A DNA stretch of 64,000 bases. Origin: Ignavibacteria bacterium (GTDB taxonomy: Bacteria; Bacteroidota; Ignavibacteria; Kapaibacteriales; UBA2268). Numbering within the stretch: the first letter of the stretch is position 1; every line of letters starts with the position of its first letter. The translations under genes were made by a program, and so were the position numbers. Location of the stretch: assembly GCA_026416955.1 (NCBI GenBank), contig JAOAEE010000042.1, positions 1 through 64,000 on the forward strand. The letters run 5' to 3'. Below the pieces are notes generated by a model that made no database searches, had not been told where the DNA came from, and saw only the letters and a program-made list of their open reading frames with translations. This document shows positions 1 through 7,479 of the stretch, in pieces.

Positions 1-3
1 AAA

Positions 4-687
4 ATGGATAATCAAAAAGAAGAATTGATTGAAAAATTAGATGGCATTGTTAAATATGACCTTTGCCATATTACGCATTTAAAAAATGTTTCTTCAATTC
101 TTAAATATGGGCTTTATTCAAGAAACTACTTAAAAAAACACCAAGGTAATTATGAAGATATTTCAGATCCAGAAGTTCAACTAAGAAGAGAATTTATACT
201 TCATGATTTTGTACCTTTGTTTTTTTCTGACAACACACCAATGCTTTACGTTACTTATAGGAAATTTGGTGGCCAAATAGCTTTAATCGAAATAGATAAA
301 AAAATTATTTTGGAAGAAGATTTTAATATTGTCATTTCAAATGGTAATTTGGCTAGTACTGAAAGCAAATTGGAATTTTTTGGAGCTAATAGTTCGGATA
401 ATGTCGATAAATTAAAATTTTTGGAAAGTTTTGGCTGGTATGTTTGGGATATTATTTATAAACGAAGTCCGGCCTACTCCAAGGAATGGAAACGATATCG
501 TTCTTCGGAAGTCCTCGTTTACGAAAGAGTCCCCACAAAATATTTTGTTTCGATTCATTTTTCAATAAATTATGATGATAAGTATTTCCAAGAAATCTAT
601 GAATTATCAAAAAATAATAATATTAAAATAAAAACGGATTTGACTGAAAATGGATGCTTTGAAAGAGGGGTATATAAAAAATTCTGA
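4..687 (+). CDS. darT: DarT-type ssDNA ADP-ribosyltransferase toxin
   Basis: This 227-residue protein resembles DarT (formerly DUF4433). In that family the enzyme transfers ADP-ribose from NAD+ to a base in single-stranded DNA and blocks replication. Seen: an N-terminal HITHLKNVSSIL segment (about residues 22-33) followed by a GLYSRN turn, a PMLYVTY segment near residue 80, and a C-terminal SEVLVYERVP segment near residue 168 carrying the Glu expected at the catalytic position. It has no signal peptide or membrane segment, so it should be cytoplasmic. The length is typical. The stop codon lies inside the start of the following macrodomain gene, the usual toxin-antitoxin arrangement. An upstream promoter would lie outside the window. 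The two genes together make the call fairly secure; the modified base and target sequence cannot be read from the sequence. Confidence 0.85.
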   Translation: MDNQKEELIEKLDGIVKYDLCHITHLKNVSSILKYGLYSRNYLKKHQGNYEDISDPEVQLRREFILHDFVPLFFSDNTPMLYVTYRKFGGQIALIEIDKKIILEEDFNIVISNGNLASTESKLEFFGANSSDNVDKLKFLESFGWYVWDIIYKRSPAYSKEWKRYRSSEVLVYERVPTKYFVSIHFSINYDDKYFQEIYELSKNNNIKIKTDLTENGCFERGVYKKF

Positions 688-1426
688 AAACAAGTTGTTT
701 AGTAATATCTCCTTTGTTGAAGGGGATATTTTTCAAAGCAAAATGCAAACACTTGTTAATCCAGTCAATTGCCGTGGTGTTATGGGTGCGGGTTTAGCTT
801 TGTTGTTTAAGAAGAAATTTCCCAAAATGTTTGAAGATTATGTTAATGCTTGTAAAAGTGGAAAACTTAAAGTTGGTAGACCAATATTGTGGAAAGGGGA
901 AAGGTGGATTTTAAATTTTCCGACAAAAGACGATTGGAGGCAACCTTCTAAGTTAGAGTGGATAGAACAAGGGTTAGTTTACTTTGTAAAAAATTATCAC
1001 AGGGCCGGTATAACATCAATAGCTTTTCCTTGCTTAGGGTGTAATCTTGGTGGTTTGCTATGGTTTGATGTTAGGGACCTAATGATTAAGTATTTGTCAA
1101 AAGTTAGCATTCCTGTTGAAATATTTTTACCAAAATTATCGAAAACAGAAAGAAATTTGGTTTCTTTAGTCGATTTAATTCTTCAAAACTCGGAACTTAA
1201 AGTCGAGGAAATTCACATTTTAAGGTCGCTTTTCCCTCAATCTGATTTATGGACTGATTTGAAAAAAGCACCAAAATGTAAAGTTCAAATCATTATTGAT
1301 AGTAACAATTTAGATGGGTTTTTAGATTTTCTTACCAAAATTATTAAATCAATCGACAATAATATTGCCATAATAAAATCTACATTTATATCTCAAAGCT
1401 CACAATTAGTAGTTATTGAATTATAG
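650..1426 (+). CDS. darG: DarG-type macrodomain antitoxin (ADP-ribosyl hydrolase) with unusual C-terminal extension
   Basis: Residues about 20-160 form a macrodomain: VEGDIF, then VNPVNCRGVMGAGLAL for ADP-ribose binding, and a NFPTKDDW segment with the conserved lysine of DarG-type macrodomains. DarG removes ADP-ribose from DNA and so reverses the upstream toxin. The ATG at 650 overlaps darT by 38 bases; a TTG near residue 16 is an alternative start that still keeps the whole macrodomain. After the macrodomain come about 95 residues rich in Leu/Ile and Lys, ending in a beta-like QLVVIEL. I do not recognise this tail. In classical DarG a C-terminal domain binds and neutralises DarT directly, so this shorter tail may do the same, but that is inference. 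The family call is strong; the role of the tail is open. Confidence 0.85.
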   Translation: MDALKEGYIKNSENKLFSNISFVEGDIFQSKMQTLVNPVNCRGVMGAGLALLFKKKFPKMFEDYVNACKSGKLKVGRPILWKGERWILNFPTKDDWRQPSKLEWIEQGLVYFVKNYHRAGITSIAFPCLGCNLGGLLWFDVRDLMIKYLSKVSIPVEIFLPKLSKTERNLVSLVDLILQNSELKVEEIHILRSLFPQSDLWTDLKKAPKCKVQIIIDSNNLDGFLDFLTKIIKSIDNNIAIIKSTFISQSSQLVVIEL

Positions 1427-1461
1427 AGTTTGATTTTATTATAGTTCGGTCAGAGAACTAT

Positions 1462-2619
1462 TTACTCCTTCGTACACAAGTGGTTGGCACAAACAAGTGC
1501 TGGGTGGTTGGTTTGAATGCCGTCGAAATTTTTTCGGAGTAGGTAATCGTCGAGAAGGTCTTTTTTGTCGAGCGTCCAAGCGAAAAGAACAAGTTTTTCT
1601 CTTTTGCTTTTTTGATTTAGTTGGCAGATATGTTGCTGGTCCACCGCGGAGCCCAATCCAAGCAAGTCGGCAAATTCAAAGCAGTTTCCAATTCGAGTTC
1701 AACAAGAACTGGGGTGGTGTGGGCAAATTTGCTTGCAATGTTAGGGGCTAAAATTTCTTTCGAAGGGATACCAAGCAAAACAATAACATCCCTATTTTTG
1801 AACTTAGCCCAAAGTATGGCATCTTGCTGGATAGCAACAACGCTGTCGATACATTCTGGTTCTTTTACACCGAGCCAAACAAGCGAGAGATTGGTCTTTT
1901 CGATATACTCCAAGTCGAAGTTCGAGACTTTGCCAAGAAGGTAAAGTCCTTGCGCAGTACGGGGCGAAAAGGTTTCGTCGTGAAATACGATAATGTAGCC
2001 GTCTCTTGTCCTACGAACATTGAGTTCGACGCCGGTTGCACCAAGCATTTGGGAATGTTGGATAAGTTCCAAACTGTTTTCGGAGAAACCAAGTCGTTCG
2101 GTGTTCCGGCCGCCACCACGGTGGGCAATGATATGGATTTGTAGTTTGTTCAAGTCCCCGACTTTTTCCAAAACAATGTATATTCCGCTTTTGGTTCGGC
2201 CAAGGAGTTTTTTTTTGTACTAAACTTTTGATTATATCCTTTGCACATTCGTTTGCACTTATTGTGAAATTTACTTTGCTTTCCGAGCCAGAGCGGACAA
2301 TTCTTATGTAGCCAGTCAATTTAATATTGTCGAGAACGATGCCGCCGGCACATTCGGCATAGATGACATCTTGGACGGAGTAGAAACAGCAACGGTTGCC
2401 AACCCAGCGGCCAGCAACTGTCGCGCCAAGAATTTGTTTTGCTTCGGAAACGTAGTAAACCCCGTCCATAATAACTTTTTCGGAAAAGTATAAATCGATG
2501 GTCTTTAGGTCGATTTCGTTGAAATCGATAACTAAATCGGGGCTGGATGGCAATTGCCAGTTGCATTGAATTTAGAATAAAAATAGAAATTGGGCAATAA
2601 TTTTGCTATTAAATCTCAT
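1462..2619 (-). pseudogene. Glycerophosphodiester phosphodiesterase-like protein, broken by a stop and two frameshifts
   Basis: Three reading-frame pieces together give one GDPD-family protein. The start ATG (2617-2619) begins a 15-residue hydrophobic signal-like segment that ends at an in-frame TAA (2572-2574). The same frame then continues for about 115 residues of unrecognised N-terminal domain. At a run of nine A on the coding strand (plus-strand T run 2208-2216) the frame must lose one base to reach the GDPD domain (IIAHRGGG, ENSLELI, TGVELNVRRTRDG, VFHDETF). A second shift near 1672-1677 is needed to reach the C-terminal part (VLFAWTLDKKD, FDGIQTNHPAL). The domain order is otherwise complete, so this is a recently broken gene rather than a random match. 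Its start overlaps the end of the gene before it by 11 bases. Sequencing error is a possible alternative for the homopolymer shift, but less so for the TAA. Confidence 0.75.
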
Positions 2620-2961
2620 AATTTATATTTAAGTAAAATTGATGGTATAAAAGATAAAACAGCTCGGTAGCCGAAACGAATTGTCCAAAAACCCCCGAGA
2701 TAAACTCGTCCGAAAAAATAAAGTTGAAGCCAGTTTGAATACCGAAAGCAAGAAGTTTCCCGGGATGGATAGTTGAACGGAAAGCAACCCCATAGCCAAA
2801 ATTGAATTTCTCTAAAGAGCACGGGTATCTTTCGTATTTGTAAAGATAAACATTGGGTAGAATGCAAGATTTATGTTAAATAAGAGTTTTTGCGAAGTTG
2901 TATCGGAGGAAAGAACTTCCCAAAAAGTTATAAGCACTATTATTAAAGAAATAGCTCTCAT
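2609..2961 (-). pseudogene. Short secreted/outer-membrane-like protein, frameshifted
   Basis: The gene starts with ATG (2959-2961) and a signal-peptide-like MRAISLIIVLITFWEV. The frame ends early at a TAG (2812-2814). One frame over, just downstream of the lesion, the sequence reads on as FNFGYGVAFRS, then alternating hydrophobic strands such as FGIQTGFNFIF, and ends at a TAA (2609-2611). Pieced together it would be about 115 residues with the strand pattern of a beta-barrel or a surface protein of Bacteroidota relatives. No named family is recognised. It overlaps the gene before it as ATGA and the GDPD gene after it by 11 bases, so all three were once translationally coupled. The single-base lesion sits between about 2815 and 2825. 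Confidence 0.6.
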
Positions 2962-3711
2962 AGTTGTAAAGTGAAAAAGAACTCTGGGACAACTAAATAT
3001 TCATCGATAGAATAGAAAAGCATCCACGATTGGTATGGAGTTCTTGAATAGGCTATGCTTATGCCAATGGAGATAAGAGTTTTTCGAAGGAATGGCTGTT
3101 CAAGGGCAATAGTGGAATAAAAGTCGTTCCAAGTGTTCTGTGGATGGAACAATCTAGACCCCGAGGCGTAGCTTTCGAGTTTTAAGATATAAGTGGAGAC
3201 AAAAGAGGTGGAAACGGTGAATTCCGTGAACCTATAACCCAAGCGGATAATTGAAATCACATAAGCAGTAACATAATCGAAATGCTCTTCCATAGTAACG
3301 AAGCCAAAGCCACCACCAAGATTAGTTGCCAAACCGAAAGTGAAATTCTTGCGCTCGATATTCCATTGCAAGCCAGTGTGGAAAAGATTGGCAAAAATGT
3401 TTGTCGAAAGAGTAGCCGCAAAGGAAAAATTTTTGAACAGACCGTATTTAAATTGCAAGTCGATAGCGGGTATGGGATATTCTTCCTCGACAGGTGGAAC
3501 TGGAAGAATAGTAAACGAGCCACCTATTTGGAAAAGAGACCGACCTCCATAGGGTATGGTTCAAAGAAATAGTAGAATGTATTTTGTTGCGAAGTTTGAG
3601 CATTTACCAAGTAAGATGAGGAATGATTTTCATCAAGTTGTTTAGAAAAAAGGCTTGGGAATAGTAAAGCATAATAAGGGTAAGTAGACCTAAAAGTTCA
3701 ATAAATCTCTT
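2958..3711 (-). pseudogene. Outer-membrane beta-barrel-like protein, frameshifted twice
   Basis: The intact C-terminal stretch (about 166 residues, ending at 2958) has alternating amphipathic strands, many aromatic residues and a short final strand, as in outer-membrane beta-barrels of this superphylum. Reading upstream, the frame has to change near 3552-3556 (a GGG run on the plus strand) to reach NTFYYFFEPYP, and again at an A6 run (3646-3651) to reach a hydrophobic signal-like segment, LLGLLTLIMLYYSQAF. No good start codon remains in that first frame apart from an ATG inside the hydrophobic stretch (3670-3672), so the original start may also be lost. The upper boundary is approximate. The specific function is unknown. 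It is the first gene of the decaying operon. Confidence 0.6.
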
Positions 3712-3744
3712 TTCTCGAACTTTAATTCTGCAAAAAATATTTAT

Positions 3745-3960
3745 TTAAAAATTTAAATCTCGATTGAAGAAGTAGGTTTCGGCCAAATAGAAAGGAAGCG
3801 GGCAGAAAATTAAGTATACAACAAAGCCAAAAATCGAACCACCAATGCAATAATAATAAAAAAGGAAAAAAATTTTCTTTAACTTTCCGAAATCTTTGGT
3901 ATACAGTTTGCGTGGTTTAAACTTTGAAATAGATGAACTGTTGGGAATATTTTTTGAACA
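3745..3960 (-). pseudogene. Possible remnant of a small membrane protein
   Basis: In one minus-strand frame an open stretch of about 65 codons reads KPRKLYTKDFGKLKK, then a hydrophobic helix with YYYCIGGSIFGFVVYLI, and ends NRDLNF at a TAA (3745-3747). It has the look of a short inner-membrane protein with a basic N-terminus, and it lies directly upstream of the decaying operon. No ATG, GTG or TTG exists in frame at the front. It is either a degraded gene or a chance open frame in AT-rich DNA. The upper limit is arbitrary. Confidence 0.25.
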
Positions 3961-3972
3961 TAATAAAAGAAT

Positions 3973-3980
3973 TAATTTTG
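3973..3980 (+). promoter_or_regulatory. Putative Bacteroidota-type -7 element for glgA
   Basis: TAATTTTG matches the TAnnTTTG -7 consensus of Bacteroidota sigma-A promoters and lies 17 bases before the glgA start. A TTTG at 3953-3956 is a possible -33 element, but the 16-base gap is shorter than the usual 19-21. No strong Shine-Dalgarno follows. Confidence 0.4.
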
Positions 3981-3996
3981 TATTTTTTGTTAATAG

Positions 3997-5475
3997 ATGA
4001 TGAATATTCTTGTAGCAACTGCTGAATTAGCTCCGGTGGCCAAGGCTGGTGGTTTAGCCGACATTGTCCAATCGCTTGTTATTGAATGGGATAAGTTGGG
4101 GGAGAAGCCTATTGTTGTACTTCCAAAATATCAGTTTATCGATTGCAATTTTTGGGGGTTCCAACCAACAGACCTTGTTTTGTATGTTCCAATAAGCCAT
4201 TGGGTTGAATTTGCACGATTATGGGTAGGGAAATTGCCCAATTCGAACGTACCGGTCTATTTGGTCGAAAACAACGACTATTTTGGAAGGCCCGGAATAT
4301 ATGGCGACCCAAACGAATATGGGGATAACGACCGGCGGTTTATTTTCTTTTCGCGCGCAGTGTTCGAAACTGCAAAAGCATTACAATTCAAGCCGGATAT
4401 CATACATTCACACGATTATCATACTGCATTTACGATGGCTTTTCTTAAATCGCAATATAGGTTCGACCCATTGTTCTCGCAAACTGCTGGAGTTTATACG
4501 ATACACAATTTAGCATATCAAGGGATTTTCGACCCAAAACGAGCGATGGAGTTCTCGACTTTTGGAATGAAAGAATTCTATCCGGGCTCTTGGTTCGAAC
4601 ACCACGGCGCTGTCAATACAATGAAAGTAGGAATTATGTTTGCGGACAAAATCACAACCGTCAGCCCGAACTACGCGAACGAAATTCGGCTCGCGTATTT
4701 CGGCGAAGGTCTCCACGATGTACTTTCACACCGCGGTGCCGATTTAATTGGTATACTCAATGGTGTTAACTATGCAGAATGGTCGCCCGAAATAGATGAA
4801 AACTTGTTTAGCACATATAATATTAATAATTTTAATGAAGGGAAATTAATCAACAAATATGAATTGCTCCGTTCCTTTGGTGTTCCCGAAGATGATAATT
4901 ACGAGCTTCCACTTGTTGGAACAGTTACCCGACTTGCTGAGCAAAAAGGTATCGATTTGTTGATGTTTTGTTTGGAAACGCATCTTCAAAACAATTGGTT
5001 TCGTTTTGTGATTCTTGGTTCTGGAGAAAAACGATACGAGGACTATTTTCGCTATCTGCAATGGAAATTTCCAACAAAGGCTTTGGTGCAAATTGGATAT
5101 TCCAACACTCTTGCCCATAGGATAATTGCTGGTAGCGATTACTTGATTCTACCATCTCGGTACGAACCTTGTGGTTTGACGCAAATGTATGCTTTGAAGT
5201 ATGGGACCGTACCGATTGCTCGCTATACGGGGGGATTTGTGGATACTGTGGAAGAATACAATCCCGAAAAAGGGACTGGAAATGGTTTCACATTCTACCA
5301 ATACAACGCCGACGATATGTCGTATGCGATTAAGAGGGCATTCGAATATTATCAAAATGAGCCGCACTGGTCGGTTATCCGAAGGAATGGAATGATGAAA
5401 GACTTTTCGGCAGAGAGAACTGCACAAGATTACTTGAAAGTGTTCAAATGGGCCTTGGAAAAAATTGGAAGATAG
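3997..5475 (+). CDS. glgA: Glycogen synthase (GT5, ADP-/UDP-glucose type)
   Basis: A 492-residue GT5 starch/glycogen synthase that extends alpha-1,4-glucan from a sugar nucleotide. The nucleotide-sugar loop KAGGLADIV is at residues 16-24 (the family's K-x-G-G). The acceptor side shows a SHDYHTAF segment near residue 138 and YTIHNLAYQG near 167. The C-terminal Rossmann lobe has GTVTRLAEQKG, then SRYEPCGLTQMYALKYGTVP with the catalytic Glu region, and a final TGGFVDTV. Length is normal. Two adjacent ATGs offer starts; the first is used. The gene is alone on its strand and converges on a DedA gene. A glycogen/alpha-glucan phosphorylase is encoded about 30 kb away, so both synthesis and breakdown of the storage glucan are present, while glgB and glgC are not in the window. 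Confidence 0.95.
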   Translation: MMNILVATAELAPVAKAGGLADIVQSLVIEWDKLGEKPIVVLPKYQFIDCNFWGFQPTDLVLYVPISHWVEFARLWVGKLPNSNVPVYLVENNDYFGRPGIYGDPNEYGDNDRRFIFFSRAVFETAKALQFKPDIIHSHDYHTAFTMAFLKSQYRFDPLFSQTAGVYTIHNLAYQGIFDPKRAMEFSTFGMKEFYPGSWFEHHGAVNTMKVGIMFADKITTVSPNYANEIRLAYFGEGLHDVLSHRGADLIGILNGVNYAEWSPEIDENLFSTYNINNFNEGKLINKYELLRSFGVPEDDNYELPLVGTVTRLAEQKGIDLLMFCLETHLQNNWFRFVILGSGEKRYEDYFRYLQWKFPTKALVQIGYSNTLAHRIIAGSDYLILPSRYEPCGLTQMYALKYGTVPIARYTGGFVDTVEEYNPEKGTGNGFTFYQYNADDMSYAIKRAFEYYQNEPHWSVIRRNGMMKDFSAERTAQDYLKVFKWALEKIGR

Positions 5476-5495
5476 TCCTTTTAGTCGGAAGATTT

Positions 5496-6116
5496 CTATT
5501 TGGTGCTTACTTTCTGTCTTTTCAATAGTGTGTAAATTAAATAAGAAGCAATAATTACAGCAATAACAACTAATACTACTTTCCAATATAATTCAAGAAA
5601 ATTTACAGCGAGTTTCCAGTTTCGTCCCAAACTCATTCCAGCATAAATAATTATGAAGTTCCAAACAAAAGCACTAACTCCAGCAAGCAAGGTGCTTTTC
5701 CAAGTGGAAAGTTCGGCAATACCAGCGAAGAACGAAACCACAGCGCGCGTTCCGGAAAGGAAGCGATTAGCAACCACAATTCCATATCCCCAGCGATTGA
5801 ACCAACGGCGAGTTTTATCTAAACTTTCTTTAGTAATAAACTTGAATTTACCGGTATCGAGTATGCGTTCTCCGAATATTTTGCCAATCGTGAACATAGT
5901 AGCAAACCCCAAAGTCGAGCCAATCGTTGCAATTGCAACTAAAGGAACAAAACCAACCTTGTCGAAACTAACTAAACTACCAAGGAAAAGCAAGATAACA
6001 TCGCTTGGGGAAGGTGGAAAAAGATTTTCGATAAATTGGAAGAAAAATGCCACCAAAAGTATCCAAAAGGGGGAAATAATTGGGGAAGAAAGAAATTCAA
6101 TAACTTGCTCTTCCAT
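5496..6116 (-). CDS. DedA/VTT-family inner-membrane protein
   Basis: A 206-residue polytopic protein of the DedA (VTT/SNARE-associated) family. Seen: an N-terminal re-entrant-like region with ENLFPPSPSDV (about residues 29-40), a GSTLGFATMFTIGKIFG segment, the family hallmark around RWGYGIVVANRFLSGTRAVVSFFAG (read here in parts, about residues 108-132), and two C-terminal membrane helices. DedA proteins are linked to lipid scrambling or recycling and proton-motive-force homeostasis. The gene follows the HAD phosphatase with no gap (its ATG touches the preceding TAG), so the two are co-transcribed. It ends 20 bases from the convergent glgA stop. The lipid handled cannot be told from sequence. 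Confidence 0.88.
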   Translation of the reverse strand: MEEQVIEFLSSPIISPFWILLVAFFFQFIENLFPPSPSDVILLFLGSLVSFDKVGFVPLVAIATIGSTLGFATMFTIGKIFGERILDTGKFKFITKESLDKTRRWFNRWGYGIVVANRFLSGTRAVVSFFAGIAELSTWKSTLLAGVSAFVWNFIIIYAGMSLGRNWKLAVNFLELYWKVVLVVIAVIIASYLIYTLLKRQKVSTK

Positions 6117-6641
6117 CTATTCCAAAATTTTTAAGAACTCGAAAAGAGAAGGGAAGCAGTAATCGGCAACAATATTGCTATTCTCTGGCAATCCAATAAG
6201 AACTGTTCGAACACCAGCGGATTTTCCAGCAAGAATATCTTTTTCCGAGTCGCCAACAATCCAAGAACTTCGAGGGTCGATGTTCCATTTTTCTATTGCT
6301 TCGAGTAACATACCGGGATTGGGTTTGAGCCGCCAACTTTTTTCGGGAGAAACATCAGTGCAATAGAAGACATCATCAAAGAGTTCGCCGGTAAGTTGTT
6401 GAAGTTGCTTGGTCATAAATTGGTGGATGCGAATTAGTTCCTCGTTTGTCATTAAACCTTTTCCAACACCTTTTTGGTTCGAAACTAAAATAACAAGATA
6501 ACCCAATTTTTTTATTTTGGGAAAGGTAGCCAGAAAATCTGGGGTAAAACGGAAATTTTCTTCTAAATTGATATACTCACCTACAATTCGATAGTTTACA
6601 ACGCCATCTCTGTCGAAAAAAATTGCTTTCCTCTTTTCCAT
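6117..6641 (-). CDS. HAD-superfamily phosphatase, GmhB/HisB-N-like
   Basis: A 174-residue HAD-IIIA phosphatase. Motif I is FFDRDGVVN (nucleophile Asp plus general acid Asp, about residues 8-16), motif II is LVSNQKGVGKG, and motif III/IV includes KPNPGM and IVGDSEKDILAGKSAGV. The closest families are D-glycero-manno-heptose-1,7-bisphosphate phosphatase (GmhB) and histidinol-phosphatase. The zinc-binding Cys/His loop of typical GmhB is mostly absent here: only one Cys, in FYCTDVSPEKSW, remains. The substrate is therefore uncertain. The GT9 heptosyltransferase-like gene elsewhere in the window would fit a heptose role. It is translationally adjacent to the DedA gene. Confidence 0.82.
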   Translation of the reverse strand: MEKRKAIFFDRDGVVNYRIVGEYINLEENFRFTPDFLATFPKIKKLGYLVILVSNQKGVGKGLMTNEELIRIHQFMTKQLQQLTGELFDDVFYCTDVSPEKSWRLKPNPGMLLEAIEKWNIDPRSSWIVGDSEKDILAGKSAGVRTVLIGLPENSNIVADYCFPSLFEFLKILE

Positions 6642-6701
6642 TTAAACAATTATTAGAAAGAAAAAAAACGAAATTATGAATAATCAATTTTACAAAGTTG
6701 T

Positions 6702-7478
6702 TTAGATAAATTGGGAAAAGTGTTTATCTATTTCTGGACGAAGTTCAAGACCAGCCTTTTCAAAACAGTCTAATAAATCTTTGTAAGCCCCAGAACCGCC
6801 AATAAAGTCCCAAAATTCTTCGCCTACTTTTAGTTCATTTGTCAAATCTAACAACCCTTTTAGCGTCCATCTTTTGTATGGTTTTGGTTCATAAGGGTTA
6901 TATGGTATAGCCAAGTAAGAGTGGATATCAGCATTAGGTTCATTAAACAAATAAATTGCTACCCACTCAAGAAGAGTTCTTTTATAAATAATAAAATCAC
7001 TTATATTTGGTTTAGCAGTTTTGATATCGAACAAATAAACCCGGCCATCATTGTCTTTAATGAATAAATCAACTTTTACAGTTTTTAAGTTATTTATATT
7101 TCCTTTATTGCAAACCTTCCTCAACCTTTCGACTTCGGAGTTCTTGTTGGGGTGGCAGTTGCTTGTAGTGAGTTCATTAATAATGTGTTGAATTTCAATT
7201 TGGGCATTTTCGCTAATTTTTTCTCCAACCACATATTGTGTTTTCACAAAAGGGAATTTGAAACTCGCTAATATTTCGGCAACAGGTTCGAAAATCGAGG
7301 TACCAAAAGTAGTGTTTAATGAATGGATAAAAGAAAATAAGGCCATTCTATCTTTTCCAAGTAACCTAAAATGGAAAGGCATATTAAAAGTTTCGGGTTT
7401 GTAATTTTTTAATTTGTGGATAATACTTTCTTTTATTGTGTTTTTAATTTTTTCAAATTGTTCAGTATGTAAGGTCAA
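6702..7478 (-). CDS. Type II restriction endonuclease, TdeIII/MjaII family
   Basis: A 258-residue protein resembling the TdeIII/MjaII family of type II restriction enzymes, whose known members cut GGNCC. The nuclease core is visible as KVDLFIKDN followed by VYLFDIKTAKPN (about residues 136-158), that is D...(D)xK of a PD-(D/E)XK fold. The N-terminus has an FHFRLLGKDRMALFSFIHSLNTTFG-like helical region (read in parts) typical of the family. The start is a TTG one base after the stop of the methyltransferase gene, which points to translational coupling and delayed nuclease production. No ATG is available near that point. The GGNCC specificity is taken from the family, not shown here. Confidence 0.78.
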   Translation of the reverse strand: MTLHTEQFEKIKNTIKESIIHKLKNYKPETFNMPFHFRLLGKDRMALFSFIHSLNTTFGTSIFEPVAEILASFKFPFVKTQYVVGEKISENAQIEIQHIINELTTSNCHPNKNSEVERLRKVCNKGNINNLKTVKVDLFIKDNDGRVYLFDIKTAKPNISDFIIYKRTLLEWVAIYLFNEPNADIHSYLAIPYNPYEPKPYKRWTLKGLLDLTNELKVGEEFWDFIGGSGAYKDLLDCFEKAGLELRPEIDKHFSQFI

Positions 7479-7479
7479 T

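Noticed and set aside
1497-2223. Plus-strand open frames opposite the GDPD region
   Set aside because: They have no recognisable motif and mirror the minus-strand GDPD pseudogene, whose catalytic motifs read cleanly in pieces.
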